36,097 bases of DNA. Source: JAZKFT01 sp043760535. Its GTDB lineage: Bacteria > Bacteroidota > Bacteroidia > Chitinophagales > Chitinophagaceae. Below, piece by piece: positions 17,201 to 24,357 of this stretch. A model generated the notes under the pieces. That model was not told the origin of the DNA. It saw nothing but the letters and a program-made list of their open reading frames with translations, and did no database searches. Position numbers and translations under genes: made by a program. The stretch spans positions 1-36,097 of the forward strand of contig JAYUOV010000182.1 in assembly GCA_043760535.1 (NCBI GenBank). Reading direction: 5' to 3'. Every line of letters begins with the position of its first letter. Within the stretch, counting starts at the first letter, position 1.

Positions 17201-17399
17201 AAGTGGTAATGTCGTAGCCATCGTATTTATTAAGGCCATAGCTGGTGCCTGCCCACAGGTACCCGCTGCTGTCCACGGCCATGCAGTTGATATCGTTATC
17301 GCTGAGGCCACTGGCCATACTTAGGTGATGAAACCTAAGCTGGGCATGGCTGGTAGCGGAAAACAACAAAAAAAGTATCGTGAGGAATTTTTGAATAAT
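14262..17399 (-). CDS. Two-component sensor kinase with Reg_prop propeller (non-ATG start)
   Basis: The product has the order beta-propeller (Reg_prop repeats such as DNDINCMAVDSSGYLWAGTS, DKNGLLWMGSQTGLV, DKEGNIWVANQQYL), Y_Y_Y domain (about 650-750), one membrane helix (WFIALCIAAAATAIFLW, about 760-780), a coiled linker and a LytS-type kinase with MNPHFIFNAL (His near 836, counted from the TTG at 17369) and QPFIENAIWHG. It senses an extracellular or periplasmic ligand and feeds the LytTR regulator at 13364-14110. The frame is open upstream of TTG 17369 to a stop near 17429 and contains no ATG or GTG. IQKFLTILFLLFSATSHAQ just upstream is a classic signal peptide. The start is therefore probably ATT at 17399 or 17396, used here. 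A TTG start would lose most of the signal. Confidence 0.87.
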   Translation of the reverse strand: MIQKFLTILFLLFSATSHAQLRFHHLSMASGLSDNDINCMAVDSSGYLWAGTSYGLNKYDGYDITTYYSHTQPALKSNQVFDIVCDNQNRLWLLTLNSITLINQQRKFDTIPLPADLGNVRTIIFSPSVGIILAGQQFYLLPLGKNPLMPAHWQPMPWCSSWNNEAQLREMSYYKEDWFVVTTKGKAMLVNFKTRQVTCSIPLTSSRQSCMVNDTLMACLNYGGSVQLYQVPSGRLIKEYFLRSNSQGNNILNNLYALKLAANGELLVTSANGGLFRLDIANGTLVNETHHANNPASIASDYTSQLLCLPNGIVAVSTHTHGLDITNLNKRQSNTQHLFSDEKNNGYDGFINGIVKDKNGLLWMGSQTGLVQWNPLTNISRFYNFPYMDAETGFPKQLTIKAVATDSMHRLWVSAYGGGIGYFSNQKNAIINVPLDSTKGKVFRSKFIHQFLVQANGKIWACSGSGLFGIDTTTLQPMDNNNNPALKKVDGTKILCIAEDPQHRLWLGTESKGIYCYNAQKQTLENYSISNGASDNQCPALCADKDGTIYAATSNGLYIFKANRQLKMYNTTNGLRSNKCQSVLIDKEGNIWVANQQYLVKYNPADSTFTYYDNNAGLTSESYRNGAAFAAADGTLYWGTANGINSFLPNQLGGNNTPLQVNISALQTADSSFVTLSNNRFSLAAHQTDVTIHFAAINLMGSKNILYQYQLNGLGNKWDTATDIRQITYSALAPGKYTFLLKASKDGLDWQHANPVYFTIATPWYTAGWFIALCIAAAATAIFLWVKNREKKYREAQHQKAKEIQYKLDIEQAQNAVQQQELEVALLHKNLAGAQLTATRAQMNPHFIFNALNSVQQYILQGNVDEANKYLAKFSRLQREILNHCDQQFISLQKETDMIRLYVEFEQLRLNDTFHFTITMANEIDTDELMVPPMILQPFIENAIWHGLQPKMGYRQLTIVFVMVHGDKSLLCTITDNGVGRPAAMQHKISQQKQPHISKGLHLVNERLQLLQQQYGGSFKATITDRYHEDGTPNGTSVEVLFFLG

Positions 17400-17516
17400 G
17401 CTATTGGGGTTAAAGTATAGGGATGTTTAAAGATAGTACCGGCAGACTGATTGTATGGCTGGCCTACTTACTTACGTGCAAGCTTATCAAATAAAAGTCC
17501 TTATTTTTTCCATATT

Positions 17517-18362
17517 TTATTTGGCAATCAATTTTTTCAATGCTTCCAACACTTTATTGGGTTGGTCTTTGGCTATATGGTGGCCGCTATTGCTAATGAT
17601 TTCGTATTTCAGGTTTGGCCGTTTTGAAGCCCATTTTTTCAGTTCTTCTATCCATATCCCATCTACCGAATCTAGCTCCTTCTTTTTAAGGCTATCAGAT
17701 TTCATACGATCTGCTACGAGCAATATAGTAGGGGTATCATGCATCGCATCAGATAGCCTTGCCTGATTCATACTGGTGTCGAATACTTTCATTTCATCCT
17801 TTTCACCAATACGATTACTGTTGAGAATTTTCTCAACGAATGCTGAATCTTCCTTCATTATTTCGGGATACTCTTTATAAGCACGGTCATAAAATTCTTC
17901 GGGTGCAGGATCTATTAATAATATGCCGGAAACATCTTTGGGGTAAAGGCCTGCAAATACCCGTACAAATGCACCACCAAGCGACCAGCCCGCTAAAATG
18001 TAAGGCGGTGAAATATTGGCACTGTTCAATGCTTCCTTTAATTCGGTTGCCACTTTTACTGCATCGCCGGGAGTGGTGCATGGCTGTGATAGTAAGTATC
18101 CCGGCCTGTCGTACGAAACTACTTTTGCAAATTTTGCTATACGGGGTTCCACGTTTTTCCAGCACCTGTGGTTGGAGCTGCCACCGGCTTCTAATATAAC
18201 AGTGGCCATGCCGCTGCCAGATGAAAACAGCATCATTTCATGGCTATGTATGGTTACTTTAATAGTATCGGTAAACTGAGCCGATACTATCACCGGTAAT
18301 AAGGAACAACTTAAAAAAAGGACGTAGCCAATGGCAATAAGCAGCATCCTATATTTTTTCAT
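17517..18362 (-). CDS. Exported alpha/beta-hydrolase
   Basis: From ATG at 18362 the product is 281 residues with a hydrophobic leader MKKYRMLLIAIGYVLFLSCS and likely cleavage after VSA (before Q29). The hydrolase fold shows an oxyanion region LEAGGSSNH, the YDRPGYLLS segment (84-92), nucleophile elbow GWSLGG with S127, and the C-terminal SNSGHH with the catalytic His at about 261. The acid is likely D151 in LLIDPAP or a later Asp. It resembles the soluble alpha/beta-hydrolases of the YvaM/proline-iminopeptidase type, and the substrate is unknown. An in-frame ATG at 18416 would add 18 residues before the signal. It lies about 118 bases upstream of the kinase start and could be cotranscribed with it. 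Confidence 0.82.
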   Translation of the reverse strand: MKKYRMLLIAIGYVLFLSCSLLPVIVSAQFTDTIKVTIHSHEMMLFSSGSGMATVILEAGGSSNHRCWKNVEPRIAKFAKVVSYDRPGYLLSQPCTTPGDAVKVATELKEALNSANISPPYILAGWSLGGAFVRVFAGLYPKDVSGILLIDPAPEEFYDRAYKEYPEIMKEDSAFVEKILNSNRIGEKDEMKVFDTSMNQARLSDAMHDTPTILLVADRMKSDSLKKKELDSVDGIWIEELKKWASKRPNLKYEIISNSGHHIAKDQPNKVLEALKKLIAK

Positions 18363-18608
18363 TGCAGAATCATTGAGGGGGTAATTGTTAATATACAGAT
18401 TATTAGTAAACGACAAATGAAAACGACCTTATGCAGACGAATACTTTATACTTTGGGTGGCATAGTAAAAAATAAGTTTGATAAGTATTTACCATCGCTG
18501 TTCTCATTGAAATCATCTTTCTCTAATGCTATCGTTAAAACCAATATCGTCTGTTGCTTTTATTACATAGGCCGCTGTAATACCAAAACAGGTGATTTTG
18601 TAAACATC

Positions 18609-19937
18609 CTACTCCGTAAAAGTACATGGCTTTATCCTTGCTTTAAGATGGATACCGGCAACAGCTTCAAAGCCTGGCTTAAACTCGATAGAAGTGGCCG
18701 ATTGGTACAGAACTTTGGTATTAGAACCGCCGGTATGCACTGCCGTAGTAGTTACATTGCCACCGGCTATGTAGCCATCGTTACCGCTAATATTGCCCGA
18801 TACCGTTTCGGAACTTTTACAGCCCACGGTAAAAAAATGGGCATACACCCTACTGCGGTAAGTAACCTTAAAAGTCCAGGTGCCGGTGTTGCCACTGGGT
18901 AGTTGGTAGCTGGTGGTACTGTAAATTCTGGAGTTGGTGGTATTTAGGTTCACATTCCAAGATGTATAGTTGGTGCCATTGGGCTGTATAAGCAAGCAGT
19001 TGGCCACATCGCCGTTTTGCCCGTCCATAAAAGCAATGCCGGCAAATATGTTATCACCTGCACTAAATTGGTTTTTAGGGTTCACTATTTCCTCGTCGGG
19101 GCAAAAATTATTGGCAGCGGGTGTGTTGCTATGCGTCATCAGGCGGTTTATTTGCGGCTCCCAATACGCCCGTTGGTTTTGCCACCAGGTTTCGTTGTTT
19201 GTTCTTTCGTGGCAGGCAGAAAAAGCAGCATCATAAAATGGTTCTATCAAATTATCCGAAGCATCGTACACGGCAAAATGCAGGTGCGGATTGCTGCTGC
19301 GGCCAGAGCTGCCGATATAGCCCAAAAATTCACCTTGCTCTACCCGGTCGCCATCTACTTTATTGGTTACAGTACTGTTTTTTAAATGCAGGTAGCGGGA
19401 TGTGCTGCCATCATCGTGCAGAATTGTAACCTTGTTGGGGTTGCCTACCTTGGTGCAATTGCGGTCAAAATTGCCATCGGTAGGGTTGCCTAGTATTACG
19501 GCCTGTGCTGCTGCTACTGCCATCACATAATTATTGTCCATCATCCGCCACCAAAAGGGCCATAGGTTTATATCGGAGGCATCATGGCCGTCGTACGTGC
19601 GGTCAAAGCAATGGTAATCTACTTCGGCAGTGGTAGTCCGTTTTTGGTCCACATAATTTTGCAGGTTAAAATAATTGTATTGAAAATCGTACTCGTTACT
19701 TGCCCGCAGAGGCCAGCCAAAAAGCACCCGTTCTATTTGCTTTTCATTTTGAATTTTCTTGTCTTTATGCCTGGCATAATAAGCCTGCTTTAGCATCTTT
19801 ATCTCAACATTCATGTCGGCCTGCTCTTCCTGCGTCTGGCATTTTATTTTGTTTTCGGGCTGGGTAAGAAAAGTTGTTTTTTGCGAAAAACAAATAGTGG
19901 TACAAAAGCACAAGGGTATCAGTATAAAAGTTTTCAT
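18609..19937 (-). CDS. Secreted M23-family metallopeptidase with C-terminal coat-hanger-like domain
   Basis: This 442-residue protein has a signal peptide MKTFILIPLCFCTTICFS cut before Q19. The LytM/M23 domain (about 70-250) has metal ligands in GHDASD (H118, D122) and NPHLHF (H218, H220), plus H184 in RYLHLK. Family members cleave peptidoglycan crossbridges or other Gly-rich peptides. The last 60 residues (NDGYIAGGNVTTTAVHTGG through SIEFKPGFEAVAGIHLKARI and PC) form the short beta-repeat found at the C termini of many Bacteroidota secreted proteins. The same domain ends the neighbouring M43 protease. The gene follows that protease by 68 bases, so the two are probably cotranscribed. Confidence 0.87.
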   Translation of the reverse strand: MKTFILIPLCFCTTICFSQKTTFLTQPENKIKCQTQEEQADMNVEIKMLKQAYYARHKDKKIQNEKQIERVLFGWPLRASNEYDFQYNYFNLQNYVDQKRTTTAEVDYHCFDRTYDGHDASDINLWPFWWRMMDNNYVMAVAAAQAVILGNPTDGNFDRNCTKVGNPNKVTILHDDGSTSRYLHLKNSTVTNKVDGDRVEQGEFLGYIGSSGRSSNPHLHFAVYDASDNLIEPFYDAAFSACHERTNNETWWQNQRAYWEPQINRLMTHSNTPAANNFCPDEEIVNPKNQFSAGDNIFAGIAFMDGQNGDVANCLLIQPNGTNYTSWNVNLNTTNSRIYSTTSYQLPSGNTGTWTFKVTYRSRVYAHFFTVGCKSSETVSGNISGNDGYIAGGNVTTTAVHTGGSNTKVLYQSATSIEFKPGFEAVAGIHLKARIKPCTFTE

Positions 19938-20005
19938 ATTGCGTTAAGTTTAATAACAAAGCCGTGATGCGGCTATGATTATATGAGAGATGCCTAAACC
20001 GGATT

Positions 20006-21184
20006 CTAATTGCAGCCCGAAATGGAAGCCTGAATTTGCCCGATAGCCGCCGGAGTGAATATAACGCCCGGAGAAAATGTGATACTATTACCTGCCGAAT
20101 AATATGCCTGCGAACTGCCTGTATGAGAAACAGTAGCACCGGAGCCAGTTGTTACATTATTTTTTGCACTGTACACCCTTACTGCGTTGGAGCTGACACT
20201 AACCGATGGCAGTGCAAGGTTGTCTTCTGCCACTCTTGTAAAGATGGGTCCTAAAAGATTTAGAATACTGGCATGCATTCTGGTTCGTTGGTTGCCTGTT
20301 ACTGCCGATGAGGTAGTGGAAATACATTCCCATGGCTGATAGCTCATAATATTTATGGTAGAAGGGGCAAAGGTTAAGCTGGCACAAACGTCCTGCCTGG
20401 TACCACTGTAATTGCAGGTGGTGCTGCTTGTATGATCCTGCGAATCTTCGTAATCTGCAGGTGTGTCGCAACACAGGTCGCCATCTACATCACAATCATA
20501 ACAGGAGCTGGAACTGTTTCTGGTAACATTTTCATGGCCCAGATTATTTTCGAATGTGTGGTATAAACCAAGGCAGTGACCCATCTCGTGCCCAAAAATA
20601 GAATGCACCGTGGTAGAGGTAGCTGCCCACCTGGCCACGCTTAAAAAATGATTGGGTATTCCATAAGCATTACCGCTGCTCCCAGTGTTGTTCAAAAAAT
20701 TGTAATGCACAAAAATGGTGATGGCACCGTTCACATCCAGATTATTGTTTTTGATATAATCAGGATAAACAGTCTCTAGGTTACTTTTTGTATTAAAATT
20801 GTTTAAATAACTATCGTTAATAAAATCCATCCCGGCCAGCTGAAAGCAGATATTATGAGCAGCGTATTGTGCTTTCATTTCATCAAAATTCAGCCTCGCT
20901 TCTTCCATTGTACAACCTGGCAATGTGCCATTATCCTGGCGTACAATCCTTATGAATACCCGAACATAATAAGGCGCACTAACATTATCGAAACTTATAT
21001 CTAACCCTTTTTGCAAAAGCCTTTTTGCAAGAAACTGTTCCGCATTTCGCATGTAATAGCCCGTATCGCTTACAGTTGTATTGCACTTGGCAAAATTGTA
21101 GGGTTGCTTTGAAACCTGCCCATAGGTGCACAGCAAAGTGGCAACACAAAACCACATCAGGATTACTTTTTTAGGCCACTTCAT
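20006..21184 (-). CDS. Secreted M43 (pappalysin-like) metalloprotease
   Basis: This 392-residue protein has a signal peptide MKWPKKVILMWFCVATLLCT cut near YG-Q. The zinc site is GHEMGHCLGLYHTF (H199, E200, H203, H209) and the Met-turn is NIMSY (M280). Spaced Cys residues (CYDCDVDGDLCCDTPADY) recall the calcium/disulfide region of M43 cytophagalysin-type enzymes. The C-terminal 60 residues, ending ITFSPGVIFTP and SISGCN, match the C-terminal domain of the M23 peptidase encoded downstream. Residues 30-130 look like a pro-region. It is probably secreted to the cell surface or medium and cleaves proteins. It lies upstream of the M23 gene in the same direction. Confidence 0.9.
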   Translation of the reverse strand: MKWPKKVILMWFCVATLLCTYGQVSKQPYNFAKCNTTVSDTGYYMRNAEQFLAKRLLQKGLDISFDNVSAPYYVRVFIRIVRQDNGTLPGCTMEEARLNFDEMKAQYAAHNICFQLAGMDFINDSYLNNFNTKSNLETVYPDYIKNNNLDVNGAITIFVHYNFLNNTGSSGNAYGIPNHFLSVARWAATSTTVHSIFGHEMGHCLGLYHTFENNLGHENVTRNSSSSCYDCDVDGDLCCDTPADYEDSQDHTSSTTCNYSGTRQDVCASLTFAPSTINIMSYQPWECISTTSSAVTGNQRTRMHASILNLLGPIFTRVAEDNLALPSVSVSSNAVRVYSAKNNVTTGSGATVSHTGSSQAYYSAGNSITFSPGVIFTPAAIGQIQASISGCN

Positions 21185-21321
21185 AAAATGTTTTTATGCT
21201 GTTAATAATTTGCAAATACCCGGAACTGGAGTAGGTGCGCAGTTACCAATTTTTGTATTTACATTACGCATCAGCCGAAAAACCAAAGTTTAAAAGTGAT
21301 GCCGAAATACTTCATGGCTGG

Positions 21322-23148
21322 TTATTTTTTCTGTCCTGCTTTTAGCTCATCTATCTGCTTCTGCTGGTCCATTATGTACAGCGTTAGTTCTTCTATTTTT
21401 TCCATCATACGTTTTTGCATATCGCCCACATCAAAACCGCCTTTTTCAATTTCGGAAGCGGCGGGTATGTTAGGCAAATGCTTATTGGTCTTTATAAAAA
21501 TACCCAGTTCTGTAAGCGAAGGGCGTTTGTAAGCTTCATCGAACACGTAGTCGGGCCAGCTACCTGTTAGCTGCACTTTCATTTCTTCGCATATTATTTT
21601 ACCCCTTATAGAAAGCTTATAACCATTACCCGGCAGGCCATTGCCGATTACGATTTGGGAGGCATCTAACCGAAGGTTAGCATTGTTTACACCAACATAT
21701 AACTCTGATGCAGACTGCGAAATGAATGACTTAAAAGTACCATTGTTATAAAAACCAATATTGGGGTTTGATGTGCCATCAATAGCCAATACTTCGCCAG
21801 CGCCCCTGAACAAACCACGGCCTGCCACATGCAGTTTAGACGTTGGGTTAGCAATACCTACACCTACGTTTATTCCATCTAGTATAAGGTCGCCCCCGTT
21901 CACCCCTACTTTAAGATCGGCACCCAATTGTTGGATAAAAGATTTGGCTACACCAGACTGATACAATTGAATAAAGGGGTTTACGCCATTTATTTTCAAT
22001 GCCTCACCATCTTGGTTAATGGTAGTTCTGGAACCTACAATTAGTTCCCCAGTAATGCTGGTTTTGGCTCCAATACTAAGGTCTCCGCCATTGTTTTGTA
22101 AAAAAAGTGTGCCAGCCACAACACCGCTTCTGGCCACTATTTCGTTATTATCTATCACCATGTTGTTAGCGTTGCTAGCTGTTTCGCCCAGCATAATGAA
22201 GCCATTGTTTCCAAAGCCGGTGCCGGCATCCATACCGCCCACAATATGCATTTTAGCTTGGGGGTTTGGGGTTCCAATACCCACTTCACCTGCTGGATCC
22301 AGCGTTACATGGTCGGTACCATTGGTACGGATAATTACCTTCCCTAAATTATTGGCTGAGTTGGTACCCAACCGCAGGTCGTCTGTATCAGTAAGTTGGA
22401 TAAAACCCTTTTTCTCATCCACTCCACCAATTGTAGTTGGGGGCTTTGTAAATTGGATGGTGCCATCCACATCTCTTATCACCAGGTTATCGCCGGTATA
22501 AAATCCCAAATGCAACTGGCCTAAAGGGTTTGCGGTACCAATACCTACTTCTCCACTGGTATTAACTGTAAGGTCATTACCCTTACCAGCCCCGCCAGAG
22601 CCTATTCTTACATAGTTGGCTATGTTGGGGTCTTCTATGTAGTTGATGGCTGCCATTGTATCGCCGCTTCGCTTCCACTGCAGGCCGCCTTCGTTATAGT
22701 CCACTGCAGGTACATCAAAAATTAGGTGCGGGTTTTTGTTGGTGCGGTTATCCTGCAGGTAAATATTACCACTTACTACATGAAATTTTTCAATAGGGGC
22801 TGAGGTGCCGACACCGATACTGTCTAATAAATTGTACACCCAGTTGCGTGTGGCAGACTTATTCCAGTAATCGTAATTGCCATTAAGCAACCGTAACCAC
22901 TGGCTTCCACTGGCATAAAAAAATTCGTTGAAATCGGTATCAAAAACCAACAGGCCATTTGGTGGAATACTTATACCTGTTCTTTGGGCACTAGTTAAGC
23001 GGGGTAGCAATACGCCCTTACTGGTGCTGGTTACTTCTAACTGGGCTTTACTGCTTGGGTTTGTTGTGCCAATGCCCACACTACCTTGCCCATTACTAAT
23101 TTGGGTAAATAATAAAAGTGTGATTGCGACTGTAATAAACTGCTTCAT
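21322..23148 (-). CDS. Secreted repeat protein with S74-like C-terminal domain
   Basis: This 608-residue protein has a signal peptide MKQFITVAITLLLFTQISNG cut before Q21. It is a chain of beta repeats, each opening with GIGT-NP or a variant (SVGIGTTNPSSKAQLEV, EVGIGTANPLGQLHLG, EVGIGTPNPQAKMHIVGG, NVGVGIANPTSKLHVAG). These are phage tail-fibre-like units common in Bacteroidota. The end (about 540-608) is SWPDYVFDEAYKRPSLTEL, HLPNIPAASEIEKGGFDVGD, then a coiled coil MMEKIEELTLYIMDQQKQID. It resembles the intramolecular-chaperone (peptidase S74) region of fibre proteins but is shorter. Likely a surface fibre or adhesin; the function is unknown. It is 137 bases upstream of the M43 gene. Confidence 0.8.
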   Translation of the reverse strand: MKQFITVAITLLLFTQISNGQGSVGIGTTNPSSKAQLEVTSTSKGVLLPRLTSAQRTGISIPPNGLLVFDTDFNEFFYASGSQWLRLLNGNYDYWNKSATRNWVYNLLDSIGVGTSAPIEKFHVVSGNIYLQDNRTNKNPHLIFDVPAVDYNEGGLQWKRSGDTMAAINYIEDPNIANYVRIGSGGAGKGNDLTVNTSGEVGIGTANPLGQLHLGFYTGDNLVIRDVDGTIQFTKPPTTIGGVDEKKGFIQLTDTDDLRLGTNSANNLGKVIIRTNGTDHVTLDPAGEVGIGTPNPQAKMHIVGGMDAGTGFGNNGFIMLGETASNANNMVIDNNEIVARSGVVAGTLFLQNNGGDLSIGAKTSITGELIVGSRTTINQDGEALKINGVNPFIQLYQSGVAKSFIQQLGADLKVGVNGGDLILDGINVGVGIANPTSKLHVAGRGLFRGAGEVLAIDGTSNPNIGFYNNGTFKSFISQSASELYVGVNNANLRLDASQIVIGNGLPGNGYKLSIRGKIICEEMKVQLTGSWPDYVFDEAYKRPSLTELGIFIKTNKHLPNIPAASEIEKGGFDVGDMQKRMMEKIEELTLYIMDQQKQIDELKAGQKK

Positions 23149-23323
23149 GGCTAATTGTTTTAGAATGTAATCTTAAAACAGGTGGCTTGCATAGCATTAT
23201 ATTGTTAGTTAGTGGTAGTAAAAAGTGAGTATGTGGTAAAATGGGCTTTGCAATTTTATAAATGGATGTATTTAAATCGCCTGCTTGGGTGTATTAAAAT
23301 TTGTAGCAACCTTTTTTGTCCCC

Positions 23324-23350
23324 TGTCCCGTACCCGTAATAATCGGGACA
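23324..23350. other. Hairpin upstream of the RMD1-like gene
   Basis: TGTCCCG (23324-23330) and CGGGACA (23344-23350) pair perfectly around a 13-base loop. An alternative partner, TTGTCCC just upstream, could compete for the same arm. It lies about 130 bases before the start at 23484, in the divergent gap with the fibre-like gene. The right part (AATAATCGGGACA) is similar to a segment of repeat copy B (AATAATCGGGGCAGG), so it may be a repeat relic. Confidence 0.35.
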
Positions 23351-23483
23351 AGAAAGGGATGCCTCTCTGCAGTCTTTCATGCCTATTTATTTGGTCTTTA
23401 CGATCCGCAATTTTAAATGCATCTAATTGCTTGCTTATCAAAAAATAACCACTCACCTTTACTGTTACACCAACAGTAGCTTT

Positions 23484-24263
23484 ATGCTCCATGTATCATC
23501 GTACCAAATAGCCGATAGTATAGATATCAAACGCTTTGCAGCCGACTTTACAGCCACTATTTATTATGCCGACTCAGAAGAATTATTTTACGAAATAGCT
23601 GCCAATAAGTTCCTTTACGTTTTTAAATACGGCATCGTATGTTTTTTAAATTATAACGAAACCGATACCACGGCATTGATACAGGTAATAACACCTTATT
23701 GTAAAAACTCTGTTACAGAAAGGCTGAGCGAAGCATTTGAAATAGATGATAAAGCCACCCGTTACAAACTGGGTTTTAATAGCATAGACCTGCCCGATGC
23801 CAATGCAGATACTTTACGTTTAATAATGCTCAACGTATCACAATCTGTGGCGTTAGATCATTATGGTGCACAAACCAATGCCCTGATAGAAGAAACCAGC
23901 CACCATACCCAAACCCTTGAGATGAAGGGCAAACTATCCATTAGCGGCAATGCCCTGAAACGCTATATTGGCCGAACCCTCAATCTCAAAAACCGCATCA
24001 CCGAAAACCTGTACATTTTTGATAGCCCCGATGAAACATGGGAAGATGAGACCCTGGCCAAACTGGATACTGGTCTTAAAAAAACCTTTGATCTGCAGGC
24101 TCGGTACCGCACCATACAAGAGGGTTTGGGTATTGTAAAAGAAAACCTGGAACTGTTTAAAGACATCCTACAAAGCCGCAACAGCACCCAATTAGAATGG
24201 ATCATTATTATCCTGATACTGATAGAGGTGGTTAATTTGCTGGTAGGGAAAATTTGGAAATGA
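23484..24263 (+). CDS. RMD1/YagE (DUF155) family protein
   Basis: From ATG at 23484 the product is 259 residues. It has the DUF155 plan: an N-terminal alpha/beta domain (FAADFTATIYYADSEELFYE, KYGIVCFLNYNETD), a long helical region (about 130-235) with repeated polar helices (LIEETSHHTQTLEMKGKLSI, DETWEDETLAKLDTGLKKTF), and a single C-terminal membrane helix (WIIIILILIEVVNLLVG). Yeast members (Rmd1, Rmd8, Rmd10) are linked to meiosis and mitochondria. Bacterial function is not known. An upstream ATG at 23427 would add 19 residues not typical of the family. The gene precedes mutL by 94 bases but mutL has its own -7 box. Confidence 0.8.
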   Translation: MLHVSSYQIADSIDIKRFAADFTATIYYADSEELFYEIAANKFLYVFKYGIVCFLNYNETDTTALIQVITPYCKNSVTERLSEAFEIDDKATRYKLGFNSIDLPDANADTLRLIMLNVSQSVALDHYGAQTNALIEETSHHTQTLEMKGKLSISGNALKRYIGRTLNLKNRITENLYIFDSPDETWEDETLAKLDTGLKKTFDLQARYRTIQEGLGIVKENLELFKDILQSRNSTQLEWIIIILILIEVVNLLVGKIWK

Positions 24264-24326
24264 ATATTTAGAGACAAACACGCTGCTGTTCCAAAAATTC
24301 CCTCCCATTTCCCCCTTGCCAAACCT

Positions 24327-24356
24327 TAGTTTTGCCGCTTAACCAAGGAAGGAAAC
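24327..24356 (+). promoter_or_regulatory. -7 box and Shine-Dalgarno-like sequence of mutL
   Basis: TAGTTTTG (24327-24334) is a perfect TAnnTTTG -7 box. No TTG lies at the usual distance upstream. AAGGAAGG (24346-24353), just before the GTG at 24358, is an unusually good purine-rich ribosome-binding sequence for this phylum and supports the GTG start. Confidence 0.5.
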
Positions 24357-24357
24357 A

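Noticed and set aside
14262..17369. TTG at 17369 as the true start of the sensor kinase
   Set aside because: It leaves only about nine residues before the mature propeller and discards an obvious signal peptide encoded just upstream.
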